From: Rotaria socialis
Lineage: Eukaryota; Rotifera; Eurotatoria; Philodinida; Philodinidae
Direction: 5' to 3'
NCBI GenBank assembly: GCA_905331475.1
Contig: CAJNYU010003614.1
Span: 124,001-188,000 of the forward strand
DNA length: 64,000 nt
This document shows positions 35,301 to 47,755 of this stretch, one piece after another. Every line of letters begins with the position of its first letter. Position 1 is the stretch's first letter. The notes beneath the pieces are model-generated. The model was not told where the DNA came from, ran no database searches, and saw only the letters and a list, made by a program, of their open reading frames with translations. The position numbers and the translations under genes were made by a program.

Positions 35301-37210
35301 CAACAACAACATCAGGTTATTCATTTTCCAATGCTGTAACAACAGTAAGTTTTTGTGTTAGTCCTTTTTTATGCTATAATCATTTAACACAAGAATGCTA
35401 AAATTCTAGCCTAGCTCCATACTTACGAAACGAACACATTCACCATCATCAGTTTTTAATGTTCAACAACAATTTGAAATTGAATGTATTGAAATGATTG
35501 AAAGGTTCAATTTTCTACTCATTAGTTTTTATTGAAAATTTTACCTTTTGTTTTTTTCTAGTGATACATTTCAACGCGTATTGATCCAAATAATTGATCA
35601 AAGTTTTTCAAATATTTACGATGCGTTTGCTCGAGAAATGGCTAAATCCTCAACAGTGACAGTTAATTCGTCCAAAAATCAATTGTAATAGAATTTAAAC
35701 ATTTTATCTCTTTTTTGATTTTTTTGCGCTTTATTTGTTTTATTCTTAGACATGATCCAACAGCAATTATAGAAGTTCAAATACCGTTTGCTAAAATAAT
35801 TCCAATAAGTAACAACATTTATTCAGAATTATCAAGCCATCATGAACAACTTATGCTTCATTTTCAGGTCAGAAGTTTTCATGAAATTCTATTTCAAAGT
35901 TCAAAAAAACATTTCAAAAGATAAAGAATTTTATTTATTCTTTTTAAGGAAAGATATTCTACAAAAATTTGATGGCTCTTACGAAATAGAAAGGATATCA
36001 CTATTAGGATTGTTAGTTTATTGATTTCAAATAGAAATCAACCAAGACTTAGTGGTCTATTTAGTCAATCTAATCATAGATAATTTTAAAAAAAATCAAC
36101 TAATTAGCATATTTATACGAGTTAGATAAGATTGAAAAAATCTTATATAAGTCTCATGAATTTTGAGTTAATATATATAACGCTATAAAAATGATCTTAT
36201 ATAAAATAGAGAATATGTTATAAATAACTAGTAAAACAAATCAATATGATAATCTCATCTTGATAGAAGCTTCGAGAATATTTTTACAAGTCTTAATAGT
36301 GCCTTGATGTGTATATGCATGTATCCTTTGATTTTATCGTTATTTAAGTAATAATATGTTGATAGCTGGTCGTGTCTTTGATATCGTCTATAGCATTCGG
36401 AACAGTTATCTGATACTCACTAGTCAAAGCAATAGGCACATTGGTAAGTATTCATTTTCCATAACGTTCTCATCAACTAACATGTGCAAGAATAAAATTG
36501 TATTTTACTATATTTTTCATATCAGATAGCCTATTTTCAGAATGTAATCTATTGTGTCAGACATAATAGTATAGAATAGTAATGATTTATCTACCATACG
36601 TCAATATTCGGTTACTAGTGACTTTAAACTAGATGAGACGACAGAATAGAGTACATTGTTCTTAAAGTTTCAATGGTTCGAATCATTATCCTAACTAGAT
36701 AACCATCAGTGTATCGATTTTTCAACTTTAAACAATATAATGTGAATTAGTCTGTGGAAACATATTTAACTGCCTAATTAACTGTTATTAATCTAGCCCA
36801 AGTAAAATATATATTGATATTATAAACTAATTGATTGAGTTCTGCATAAAATTATTTTTCAATTCGTCATATTATAGAATGAAATGAAAATAAAATAAAA
36901 TAAAATAAAACTCTCTATCCTTTGCTTATTTGCTATTGATTGATTTTATATTTGAAAGAAAAACCATTAAATAAATAAATAAATAAATAAATGAATGAAT
37001 GAGCAAAATCTAAAGAAAAATTCTTCTATTTTATAGAGTCTTGCATGTCGACCAGAATTACATGAATATACAAAGTATGCATATGATCTATTCTCCAATG
37101 AGTCATTACAACCAGCAACTCGTGCAGCTTATTCATTTTTGCCATTAGCATCATCATCATCTTTACAATCTAGTTTATCATCATTTCTACAATCATTGAT
37201 GTCTCCATAA
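32400..37210 (+). CDS. PEX3: PEX3, peroxisomal biogenesis factor 3
   Basis: The ATG at 32400 gives MIWQFIKRHRRKLFLIS: a basic patch and hydrophobic helix like the N-terminal peroxisomal membrane anchor of PEX3. Exons then give GGGYAVFRFINGKL, a helix with WKKQLYYEHNRDTSLR (the region that follows the anchor in PEX3), EKREMWEQLR, FARLFTLAYSSSFVLALTEL, VSLQQMLDINDIIW, and late in the protein IPFAKIIPISNNIYSEL, which closely matches the conserved LPLAKIIPI box. The last exon (37037-37210) ends in a Ser-rich tail. PEX3 recruits PEX19 with its cargo membrane proteins to the peroxisome. Intron 1 (32464-34169) is 1.7 kb and filled with inverted-repeat elements; the last intron (35868-37036) is 1.2 kb; the others are about 50-60 bp. 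Confidence 0.92.
32980..34016. mobile_element. Old inverted-repeat (foldback) element in PEX3 intron 1
   Basis: 33018-33115 and 33881-33977 are inverted copies of about 97 bp. For example, ATCGATAGAATGATCATCAA near 33090-33110 matches the reverse complement of 33886-33902 and its surroundings. Weaker similarity extends outward by about 35 bp on each side. The interval between the arms is 765 bp and contains a second, younger-looking element (33316-33672). No coding capacity seen. Confidence 0.65.
33316..33672. mobile_element. GC-richer 357-bp element built of ATCCGA/TCGGAT words
   Basis: The left end ACTAAACGACCCAGGCGAAT matches the reverse complement of the right end (ACTAAAACGATCCCCAGGAG). 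The interior is packed with TCCGAT, TCGGAT and GGATTC words in both orientations and is clearly richer in G/C than the flanks. A clear target-site duplication was not found. It lies inside a larger inverted-repeat element within PEX3 intron 1. Probably a non-autonomous DNA transposon. Confidence 0.7.
35868..37036. other. Last intron of PEX3, with simple repeats
   Basis: 1169-bp intron between the exon ending ...LMLHFQ and the last exon starting SLACRPE. It holds an (AAAAT)n run near 36883-36910 and an (AAAT)n/(AATG)n run near 36969-37003. Nothing else recognised. Confidence 0.75.
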
Positions 37211-37311
37211 ACGAGCTAATTCGTCTTTTACATAATTACGAACATTTTCAAAATAAAAATCGATTGTCTGTATGAAAAATTTTCTTTTGTTTTCGTTTTA
37301 TTTCGTTTTAT

Positions 37312-39492
37312 TTAAGTTGGACAACGAAGAAGAATTTGAAATTTTTCATTTTTTGGAACACGATTAAGTATAAGACGCCCATCATAACTGAGCGATGCCA
37401 GTAGCCAAGGATCATTCGATGCCCATTGAGCAGAATAAACTGATTCTTCATGTTCATCAAATATACGTACGAGACGATCTTCATTAACTATTTCTTCTAC
37501 TTCTTCCCTTAAAGTAAATTTTCAAAAACAAATATTTGCTTCAGCTTTTATTTCTGATAAAATATTACTTTGCATCATCAGATACATTTAAACTGCCATA
37601 TGGCTCTGATGATAGACTAGCTATATTAAATAGAATAACACGAGTATCACTACTTGAAGTTACTATAAGTTGATCGTGAAAATGATTGTATCTTGCTGAC
37701 CATACCCTAAAGAAATATCAAAAATGAATAATATTTTCAAACTATAGCCCCAAAAACTTATATCATGTCTTAAAAGAAGATTTACAATCGATCTTTTTTT
37801 GAAATTAACGAAATCTCTTGTAAAAACTCGACTGTTATGATAGGAACTTTTTTTAGTCATAGATTTTTCTTGCTATTATTCATCGAAAAAAATGATGCTA
37901 TTTTGAAGGCTCTAGCAACTTCTAATCACTGTATATCGCCATATGAAAGAAAATCAAGCTTCAATATAACTTGAGCAGTATTTTGTTTTTATCCTAATAC
38001 GTTCATACAGTGTTGCTAGAATCTTCAACATGCATATATTTATTCAGGATACTCTACGAAAAAGAAATGACTCTTATTTTTAATATGAATTTTTCTGTAA
38101 TGTGTTTAGTACGGTTCAAAATAGATTTCATTCAAGTCTCTACCCTTCAGATATTGATTAGAGCTCCTAATTATTTTACTTATGAACATAGTCGAAACGT
38201 TGAGAAAATAAAAGATGATTCAACTAGATAATATAGGATATTTAAATAGAACTCATCCTGTTTTTTTTCTGTCTATTTATAAAAATCATCATAGGTTTCT
38301 TTGTTAAGACTCGATCAGGTATCATAGAATGTTTACAATTTTGATCTCGATAACTAAATAAATATTTAAAAATAAAATAGATCAGACGAACCAGTGAGAA
38401 TGATCAGTTAATATTTTCAAACATTCATTAGGTTTGCGCACATCCCAAAATTTAACTCGAAAATCATCTCCACATGTCATTAAATGATATTGACGATTAG
38501 GATTATAATCAATGTCGCGAACATATGGTAGATGAGCATTATCGATCGAAAAGGAACATCTAAGAAAAAATAAATGTATTATTTTCGAATAACTCTAAAC
38601 AACAGACACTTACTTCATAGTTCTTAAATCCCAAGCACGTATATGAGGGCCAAGACTAGTAGCTAATTGATTGGTGCTTATATGTGGATTCCATCGGCAA
38701 CAAGATAATTTATGACTTGCACCACTTTTTGAATCAATTGAACCAGTTGATAATATTTGTGGTGAATCATGTTGTTCGACATTCCATATGTAAACATTTG
38801 TTTCACTTATTGTTCCTATTCGTTCACCATTTATTTCCCATTCAACACTAGGTGAGAAAAACCGTATTCATCAAATAATTAATTTTATCCATTTCTTACT
38901 CTATTATATTTGAGTTTGGAACATTTAAATCAAATTTTTTTCGTAATGGTTGATGAAGCTGGTTTGATGAATCATCAATAGTTAGAGAATTTGATTGATC
39001 ATTTGTAGCATCTATTGGTATTTGCCATACAGTACATTTACTAACAACATTTGTATCTTCAACTAGAGAAAACTTCATTAAAATTATATTTTATATGGGA
39101 ATAATTTTTACTAGTTTGGTAGACAGTTGCAAAATGACGATGATCATTTGGCGATGAAGTCATGCGCCAAATTTCTCCGGCTCGATGAGCATAAATTGAT
39201 TTTCCTAATGAACCTGATTCTTCATCATATTCGAGAAAATGAACCTGAAACAGAAAAGAATGAAACATAAAAATAAACTCATAGTTTTTTTTCGTCGTTT
39301 CGTACTTGATTTTCAAATTTAATTGATTGAGTACCAACTAGAAAACGAACTGTATCATCATCCGGCACACCACTAACTGCACATAATGCTCGAGCCTATA
39401 ATTTAAAAGAAAATCTTCCAAATTACATATATTTATTGTCATACTTGAAATTCCACACCATAGATCAATGGTGCTTCATCATCATCAACCAT
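37312..39492 (-). CDS. EIPR1: EIPR1 (TSSC1), EARP/GARP-interacting WD40 protein
   Basis: The ATG at 39492 gives [16 protein letters not shown], then [32 protein letters not shown] and [10 protein letters not shown], the N-terminal order of EIPR1. Later exons hold WD-repeat cores: VWEING-like strands, [74 protein letters not shown] and [20 protein letters not shown], and the end [19 protein letters not shown] before TAA at 37312. EIPR1 binds the EARP and GARP tethering complexes and acts in endosome recycling and dense-core vesicle formation. One intron (about 37707-38390) is some 700 bp with no recognised content. An acceptor-like GTTTCTTCAG lies about 37 nt before the ATG. Convergent with PEX3, the two stops 102 bp apart. 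Confidence 0.93.
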
Positions 39493-39885
39493 TTGATTTA
39501 ATATTGCTTTACGATAGCTAATTAATATCTGAAGAAACTCAAAAAAAGAAAACGGGAGAAAAAAAAAGAAAAGAACAAAGTTTTCTATTTGCATTTGTTT
39601 CGTTCTGTCTGTTAAGTGGTTGTCTGATATTAACGGTATAGTCATTCTCGAAATAAACCGATTACTACGACCGCGAGCGAAAAAGAAAAAAAAACATAAC
39701 AGGACAATTTTTGTCAAGGTGCACTTCTGTACGAGTACAATACGAAAGAAAGAAAAAAAGAAAGTTGAGCAAACGTCTCGATATGGTTTATATATAGTAG
39801 ATAATGAACTTTATTTTAGATTTTTTACTTTTTTTCATCGTTTTGGTTATTTATTCATGAATTTTACCTCAAAATATCTTTGACA
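39493..39885. promoter_or_regulatory. Divergent promoter region, EIPR1 / MIT-domain gene
   Basis: 393 bp between two outward start codons. A purine-rich (GAAAAAA-type) stretch lies at 39540-39580 and another near 39680-39770. The EIPR1 side has a pyrimidine tract plus CAG when read on the minus strand. Confidence 0.5.
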
Positions 39886-40617
39886 ATGGTTAATAAGAAC
39901 AACGAATGTTTGACAGATGCGGTGACGACTGAATCAAAAACAATACCGTCTCATGAAAATGATTCAACAATGTTATCTGTCGCTATATTAAGTGACTCCA
40001 CTAGTGAACAACAATCTATCCAAGATATTATCAATGATCAAAGCGATGGTTTTCTTGAAAACAAATCTGATGATAATCAATTGGTAGTTGCTCAAATCGA
40101 GCAAGAAGGACAACAACAAGAAGTTGACGACGATGAATTTATTCGAATTACCGCTGCTCATCAAATGTTAACTGAAGGTAAAGTTGAAAAACGAAAACGA
40201 AAAAAACTTTCCTCTACTATTTCAATATTGCATTTAGCTCAAACATATGATGAACAAAAAAAATATCCCGCTGCATTACATCTCTATCGTATTTGTGTTG
40301 ATCTCCTTCTAGAAGAATTAATGTTTACTGAAGGTACTGAACAATCGCGTGTGTATTTACGCGAAAAATGTACAGCCATTATGGATCGTATCGATTTACT
40401 CAAAACGATGCTTGAGCCGATTCCACCACTACCATCCACAGAAACATTAACAAATGACGAAACAACAACTAATGATGGAACAGCAACTACTGATAAAGCA
40501 ACAACAAATGCAGAAACAACAGAAAATGACGAACAAATGAAAGATGAAGAGCCAACAAAAACGGAAGAAATAGCTAATCCACTTACCGAAGAATTAAACT
40601 CACTTCATATATCTTAG
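39886..40617 (+). CDS. MIT-domain protein, single exon
   Basis: ATG at 39886, 243 codons, no intron. Residues about 5-85 are acidic and Ser/Thr-rich. About residues 84-170 (FIRITAAHQML ... TAIMDRIDLLK) look like a MIT (microtubule-interacting and trafficking) helical bundle: A..YDEQKKYPAALHLYRIC, LLLEEL, and K.TAIMDRIDLLK are the family's typical positions. MIT domains bind ESCRT-III tails (VPS4, spastin, UBPY and others). No AAA or protease domain follows; the C-terminus is a Thr/Glu/Asn-rich tail of TTND/TTNAETTEND-type repeats. It therefore resembles adaptor-type MIT proteins (for example nuclear-receptor-binding-factor-2 or ULK-type MIT partners), which I cannot separate. Confidence 0.7.
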   Translation: MVNKNNECLTDAVTTESKTIPSHENDSTMLSVAILSDSTSEQQSIQDIINDQSDGFLENKSDDNQLVVAQIEQEGQQQEVDDDEFIRITAAHQMLTEGKVEKRKRKKLSSTISILHLAQTYDEQKKYPAALHLYRICVDLLLEELMFTEGTEQSRVYLREKCTAIMDRIDLLKTMLEPIPPLPSTETLTNDETTTNDGTATTDKATTNAETTENDEQMKDEEPTKTEEIANPLTEELNSLHIS

Positions 40618-41460
40618 ATTTCTAGAACAAAAGAAAAACAACAAATAACCAACATATAAATTTAGGCCAATGATTACTTGTGTGTGTGTGTGTTTTATTT
40701 AACAACATTCCATGTATTAGTTAGACAAAAAAAACAACGCTTCTTATTAAATTCTTTTTTTTTGTTTTATTTCAAAGTTTCTCATCTTTTTCACGCTTAT
40801 TTTGTGTATATAATAAAAAAGACACCAAAATAACAAAAGAAGAAAGAAATAAAATGCGCACATGTTGAAAGCAAAACCAATAATAGTATCTATATTTTTA
40901 TATACTCAATGAATAACCTCAGAGATTCTTTTGAAAACAACTGAAAAAAAAGAAAATACGAGGAGATACAATCAAGACTAAACATAGTTGAAGGAAATCA
41001 ACGTATATATATATATATATGTTGTGGCCAAAATTCAAATCCAGTCAAATTTAAAATTTGCCCAGACAGAATTCAAATTAGAAGTTTGCTCGGAAAAATT
41101 AAAAATTTGGCTGGATTTGAATTTTGACCACAACATATATATATAAATACTGAATTCCTAACATATATTTTGAAAGACGCAGAGAAAACAGCAAACAAAA
41201 ATCAATCACAATTGGTTTTCTATCCTGGGTAAAGCAAGGATCATTGTCAATAATTTTTTTAAATATAAACGATCAGTCTTAACCAGGAGAAAAAGAAAAA
41301 TATTCTACCACGAGAAAAAATCAACGGAACAAAAAAATCGATAAAAAACAGCTAATTAATTTCACGGGTATGCTTTCGAAAGTCCTTTTTGTCTTTTTGT
41401 ATTGAATCTTTTAGTTAGTATACATGTCAATATCAATAAGCAATGCATTGTCATCAATTT
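40618..41460. other. Spacer between the MIT gene and the MED15 stop
   Basis: Convergent intergenic region of 843 bp. It contains a TG run (about 40680-40693), TA runs, and the inverted-repeat element at 41021-41134. Nothing coding recognised. Confidence 0.5.
41021..41134. mobile_element. 114-bp hairpin MITE inserted in a TA tract
   Basis: The left end GTTGTGGCCAAAATTCAAAT and the reverse complement of the right end (GTTGTGGTCAAAATTCAAAT) differ at one base and continue as CCAG. Weaker pairing runs through the interior, so nearly the whole unit can fold into one hairpin. TATATATA lies directly on both sides, consistent with insertion at TA. Confidence 0.75.
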
Positions 41461-44400
41461 TTACATAGCAGCTTTGACGGATTGACGCTAAAACGTATCA
41501 GTCGAGTACAATAAATGTAAATATTTATCAACTAAGAAAAAATTACCCAAATATTAAGAATATCAGTCACAGTATGCCGAGAAGGTAATTTAAAAAGATA
41601 AGAAACAAATAATGCCGAAATTCGTTGAAAAAATGGATGATCATCTAAATAGAGAAAATAAAATAATGTCCTTGTTCGATTTAATATTTATTGACTTATT
41701 GTTGTCGGTTGTTTTTAACATATTGAAAAAGAAAAAGAAATTTACTTGAAAAATACTTGGCGGTATTCATTATTAGGCTTCAGGTAGAATAAATCAGTCT
41801 AAGATACTTATGTGAAAGAATACTAATAAATGCAAATAATTCTTGTCAAGAACTTTTAAGAATATCATTTTATTTCAATACCGCTCACTATTGCGTTTAT
41901 GTGTCTCAAGATGTAACGTAAGATGCATTTCTCTTTGTTGACTTAGTTAATTGCTGATATAAAAGTTTCAAAATATTTCATTAGCATTCACTATTTTAAA
42001 TAAGTTTGTACATTTTACCAATCTATAGCGGTCAGTAAAAATTTAAAGACAAAAAAAGAATTTTAATTAAGTAGTGCTTTTTCCCAAGGGACAAAGATCA
42101 CAAAGACTATGTGAATGACACATGTAAGATTGAATATGACAGTTTTCTTTTCAAATAACTAATGTATTCTGAATTTTTGATCTAGATAAAATACTTTAGT
42201 CCGATTCGTGTAATATTCGAGAATATTCTTTTTGTTTGTTTTTGCGTAGAAAACATTGATACTTTTTTGAACGATAATATTTATTTGATTTTACAAATGA
42301 TTATTAAAAGAAATAATTTGTAAAAAAATAAACAAAATATGATTGATAAAGCTCATTGCGAAATCTTTTTTTACCTGTAAATTCAAGTTTTGGTGGCATT
42401 GCTTGTGATAATGATAAAATTTCTGGTTGTTCTTGAGGATAACGTGTTGAAATACGTAACCGTAATGGTGGTACAAGAGGATATGGTAATTCTGATAGTT
42501 TACATCGAAGAACAATACCATTTTTACTTAAATATTCATCATTGACTTCATTATTTACTATAGTATGTGATAGTGGTAAATATTCAATTAGAAAAATATT
42601 AGTTGGTAATAAAACAAGTTCATCATTCAGACGAAATAATAATGACGATTGATTTAATGGAGAGAAATTTTCTGTTGTTCTAACTTTATTTAAATTAGTC
42701 TCATTATCAAGACGCATTTTCCTATTTTAAAATATAATGATAAATCAAAAATAATTCAATGCTCTGTTAAAATATAAAAATAGAACTCACTTATGTGGAA
42801 AACCATCGATAACATTGTTTAATGGTTCAACAAATAATTTATTTAAAAAAATTCGTTCTTTTGGATCACGTGAAATATATTCATTAATTGCTTTTTCGAA
42901 TTGATGAAAATTATTTACTTGAGGACCTGTTGGATTATTTGGCATCGGTGCCGTTGTTAATGATACATTCGATTGTTGTGGCCGACTCTAATAAAATAAT
43001 TTTTTCTATGACATAAAAAAAGTCTATATATGCATATATATGTATGTACCGAAGCTCGTTCAAGATTATCACGAATATGTTTTGCATTTGATAAGCTTTC
43101 ATATGTTGGATTATTGATAAATTGAACCATTTGTTGATGAATAGCTTGTGCATTACGAGCTTTATCTGGTTGACCTTGTTTTGTTTCAAAGAAAAAGACA
43201 GAAGAAGAATATTTTCTTTTTACAATAAGTCTTTTTCAAATACCTTCATTTGTATATTTTAGACATATTGCTTGTAATTTACTAAGATTTTCTTTTAGAT
43301 ATTTTATTAAATTGATGATTTCTTCATCAGGATTTGAAATGGCACCACTTCCTGAATATATATATGCATAATTGTATCAGAATTTCAGTTATTGAAGTTT
43401 TTATTATTATTATTATCATGCATCAGAAACACGTAGAAAAATTATACAGATTTTATTTGAAGAGTGTTGATTTCTTTTCAGTATATATATACATATATAT
43501 ATTTAATCTTCCTTATCAACTGATACAATAAAAGCGTTTGTGAATGTGTCTGCTAGCTCATAGACCAATATTTTACGAAGCTCTACTCGAATAACTCTTT
43601 TTCACGTGTGCTAAAAGCTAGATGCTCATCAGTCTGTTCTTCGTCCTGGAAGGGCGAAATATTTAGTAGATTGAGTTTATCTAAGAGAAGATAATAAAAT
43701 ACATAGAAGTCCAACTTTAGTAGATACTAGAAAGTATCAAAAATGATTTTTATTTGCTTATTTAACTAAGAGAGTAACAATGAGAATAGATGTAGTTGAT
43801 AATTTGATCAATGAATAACAGAATGATTTGAAAATGATGTGAAATAAAAATTGAACCTTTCGGAGAATCTCACATACCAGATTGTTGTAATATTTTATTA
43901 ACCTTTCCAGCAAACAGTAGTCTATTATGTACAATCTGCGTATGTATGAAACACGATAACAAACTTGATAAAAATACTATTCATATGACAATCCTTTAGA
44001 ATCAGTAGAAAAACTAGGTTTTTGAACTAGAGAGTAGGTATCTGACATACTACATTTAGAAAGTGCAATACATCTCATGACTTTCTTAGGGCAAGATTCA
44101 TTAATATATTGACTGCTAAGGGTCATTCAGAGAAAAAAATACATCATTTTTAAATCTTCTTAGACAGAAGACGATTGAACGTTTCGGTTACTCGTGATTA
44201 GAAAACTATTCAAAACATTATCATGTTACTACATCTTATCATACGTTTTTCAGCAGAAATAAGATTAATTATAGAAATTAACATACACAATATTTATAAG
44301 GGGAATAAAAAAAGATGACAAAAATGATGTAAACAGGAATGCAATGCAAACGAATGAGTTTATTTTTTTCTATTATTTTTTTCTTAAATACATCACATGA

Positions 44401-46373
44401 ATAGATAAATAATATCTTCTTAAATTGATTTGGTGATTAAAATGATCGTTTCCTAGTGAATATCAATCTAAATAAACTAAATAGCATGTTCTCAAAACCA
44501 CTGATTACTGATATCTCGTCTAATTTTGCGGCTACTACTCATAATAATAAGAAAATCTAATGAATTCCACTAGAAAACAAGAACTTTATTCGACTAGAAT
44601 CAATTAGGTAATCTTGTTGTTGTGAACGACTCAAACATTTTCGTGTGAGAATGGTTCCGCTTCTAGATTGAAAATATGTTCTCTACCTGAACATGTACTG
44701 TTTATGCAAGACATAAAAGGTTATTTGAAAAGTTCGTCCTATTTATCATGTCTCTATCATCATTCTTCGGAATCGATTGCACGTTACAAAGACTGGAACA
44801 AAATCATGCATAGGTTGAGAACTATTCGATAATGTACCGAATAAAAAAAGTATTCTAGTTAAGATTAAACTTTTACAAAATAATTATTTTCAAAGTTTAA
44901 TTAAATAAATAATTATACTAAAAAAGATATAAACTATTAACCTGATATTGGTAATGAACGATTGATTGGCGATGAATAATTGTTAACTGATGATGCTGAG
45001 TTATTAGTCGTTGTTGTTGTTGTTGTTGTTGATGATGATGATGATGATGATGATGATTGTGATGGGATTGTTTGTATATTTACAGAAAATGGACTATTGT
45101 TGTTATTCAGAGGACTTCGTTGAAAAGTGACATTATTTGATCTTTGATAGACGATTTAAGAGCATTTTTTAGTAAAGAAAACAAAAAAATCATTACGGTG
45201 GAACTTGAATATTTGATGTTTGAACTATTGTTGACATTAGAGTAGCTGATTGTGCAGTTGATAATTGTTGAGCAATTAATGATGATCGAGCAGGATTGAT
45301 ACTGCTTGTAATATTACTGTTCGTTGTTGTATTAGCGGGTCGGATTGGTTGCGACTATCAATACAAAAAGATATACATTAAACCTAGCTGATGACGTTGA
45401 AGTTCAAATTATAACAAATAAATTTCAATAAAAGTATTTTTTTAATCTATTTTCACGTTTTACTGTTTTTTTTTGTCTGCAAGAAAGAAGACATCAATTT
45501 TTATCAGATAGAAAGGATTGCAATAATACCAGTACTTTCGGTTTTAGTTAATCAAATGTGTTTTTTAATCGTTTATTTACATGATTGTATGATTGATGAT
45601 AGCTACACTTGAAAGTCTATGTAAAATTATTTACAAAAATTTGATATTGATTATAGAATACCTTAATCTCGAGTAAAATTCATTAATAAAATAAAATCTT
45701 ATTCATAAAATTAGATATCAAGAACATTATTCGAGATGATTAAAACTGAATTAATTATTTTTTAAATCAAGACTTCTACACGAATATACCATTATCGATG
45801 GTGTTGATTGTTGTAAAGATGGTTGACGACTTTGTATCGGTATTTTGTTCGATATTCCATCATTATTAGACAAAAGTATTTGTTGTAATACTAAAATAAT
45901 CGTGTAAGATTTTTTTAATAAAAGAAAAGTTTGCTCTTTAGATAAAGCTAACATCGATCACCGGTTGAAGGCGTATTTGTCATTGGTGTTATCATCGTTG
46001 ATGTTGTTAATGATGATGATGATGATGATGATGCCGCCATTGAATTAGCTGATGGATTTCCAACAACAAATTGATGTAAAATATCATTTGCATTATTCGC
46101 GATTGATGATTGTGAAAAATTCCCTATGAAAACAATAAGATTTGCATTTATTCTAATTATTTAAAAACCTTATAAAATTGTTTACTTACCACTTAAATTC
46201 ATTGTTGGACGTACTCTTGAATTGATTGCTTGTTGAGTTAAATATCTACTTTGAAGTATTGATGGTTGAGATAAATAATCATTTAGACTTGTATTATTCA
46301 TCGGTTGCTGAGCTGTAAAATTTTGAGACAAATCCATTGTTTGTACTGTGAGTGGCGTTGAAGTTAAATTTAA

Positions 46374-46405
<32 letters not shown>

Positions 46406-47435
46406 ATGATGAAGATGACGACGACGAGGCCAACGGCGACGACGATGATGATGATGATGAGAGTGCACATGGAACTGCATTAAGAGATGCTAGAATATAT
46501 AACATACAAAAAAGAATGGAAATGAGAAATATTAGAGAAAAAATATACATGAATTGAACTTTTGTGGTTCACGTAATCGTACGCCGTGATTCAGAACACT
46601 TGGTTGGGTGTTAATAACACTTGTTTGCGGATTTGTCATACGAAATTGTAATAATTGTTGTGTTGAAGGACAGTGAATTTGCTGATTGAGTGTTGTATTT
46701 AACGGATGTTGTGTTTGAACAAGCATAGGTACTGATGGTTGTTGTGACAGATTTAATTGCTGGTTTAAGTATTCCCCATTATTATTCGATGCTTGTGATG
46801 ATGTTTGCTGCTGCTGTTGTTGTTGTTGTTGATTTCGATTTTGATATGCATCTAGGAATCAGTTGAAAAATTTCATTGTAGCTTATAATTAATTTTGTAT
46901 TCATTATAAGGAGAAAATATTCTAATTTTAGCTCACGGTATAGAAACGTACGACGTTTAGTTAATAGGGAAAATATTTTTTCTTTATTCTATTGTTAATA
47001 AAAATGTTATGTGCAATTCTACTTCTAACACTCAATGAATAAGCCAATAGAAGTAAACGGTTCAATCAACGTAATGAGCATTCTGTATTTTTAGATAATA
47101 ACACTTACTTTGAACTTGTTGATAATAACTTTGAACAAGTTTAAAATAAATAGACTACGATAAAATATGAGAACTAATTTCTTTGTTAACGAATAATAAA
47201 ATTTACTTTAACTCCATTTGATTTGGTATATGAAAGCATTTCAATTCTCTTTGATAAATCCAACGTCCATTTTGTAGTTCTACATTCAAGACGAAACAAA
47301 AATAAACAAATGAATACAATTCATACAAACATAATCTACTTACAATTTTTGAATCAAAGCTTCGCGTTCAGAATATGTTACCAAAATTTGACCATTAATA
47401 TCTGTTTGCTGTTGCGCAGCTGTATCCGTCATCAT
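41461..47435 (-). CDS. MED15: MED15, Mediator complex tail subunit
   Basis: The start (tandem ATGs at 47435 and 47432) gives a short N-terminal region (SEREALIQKL... TLDLSKRIEML... YFKLVQSYY) in the place of the KIX domain, though diverged. Then come long Gln/Asn/Ser-rich exons, typical of MED15, with an Ala/Ser homopolymer block near 46370-46460. The C-terminus is diagnostic: YPLVPPLRLRISTRYPQEQP, then KLEFT-DDHPFFQRISALF, LFKLPSRHTVTDILNIWRQSV and KAAM before TAA at 41461. This matches the conserved MED15 C-terminal domain that anchors it in the Mediator tail. MED15 connects activators to RNA polymerase II in the nucleus. An acceptor-like CCCCACTAG ends 2 nt before the first ATG. Introns are mostly short, but those at about 41647-42374 and 43352-44941 are long. 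Confidence 0.9.
43352..44941. other. 1.6-kb intron of MED15
   Basis: Lies between the exon ending ...SPINRSLPISG and the exon beginning SGAISNPDEEI. AT-rich, with a short TA microsatellite near 43480-43500. No element ends or coding exons recognised. Confidence 0.65.
45007..45058. repeat. Trinucleotide repeat in MED15 coding sequence
   Basis: (GTT)7 followed by (GAT)8 on the + strand. On the coding strand these read as Ser (ATC) and Asn (AAC) homopolymers. Confidence 0.85.
46373..46460. repeat. Trinucleotide repeats encoding an Ala/Ser block in MED15
   Basis: (GCT)7, then (GAT)n, then (GAC)n and again (GAT)n on the + strand. The coding (minus) strand reads long Ser and Ala runs. The mixed third bases show partial decay of an expanded repeat. 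Confidence 0.85.
46806..46833. repeat. CTG/TTG trinucleotide repeat encoding poly-Gln in MED15
   Basis: (CTG)3 then (TTG)n on the + strand reads as CAA/CAG glutamine codons on the coding strand. Confidence 0.8.
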
Positions 47436-47755
47436 ATCTAGTGGGGAAAAATTATAGTGAAAAAAAATCTGTGTCAGTCTTTCCAAAAGAAACAAAGATA
47501 TAATCAAGAATGAAACCAGCGATTTTTAAAATCGTCTCTCGAGTAGAAAAAAGGAGAGAACCGATGGTAAATGATGACAACGACAATGACATATACTTAA
47601 TAGCACATGACGATAAAAGAAGAGAAAAAATAAGGTAGAGAAAAGAAAACATAAATGATAAAGAACAAGGAAAAAGCTGTAACGACAAAAAGTAAGTAGA
47701 GACGAGATCAAATATCGCAAATTTTATGTACACAAAAGAAAAAATTTACGATAAG

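Noticed and set aside
36661..36700. GGTTCGAATCA, similar to a tRNA B-box
   Set aside because: No matching A-box at the right distance and no cloverleaf could be drawn; it lies in a PEX3 intron.
37720..38230. Frames on both strands inside the long EIPR1 intron
   Set aside because: They are short, AT-biased and unconnected to splice sites; the flanking WD-repeat exons join directly across the intron.
42935..43189. 84-codon minus-strand frame overlapping MED15
   Set aside because: It is out of frame with the real exons in the same region and reads mostly intron and shadow sequence.
46348..46557. Plus-strand frame with long Asp runs in MED15
   Set aside because: It is simply the complement of the (GCT/GAC/GAT)n repeat that encodes Ala/Ser on the real strand.
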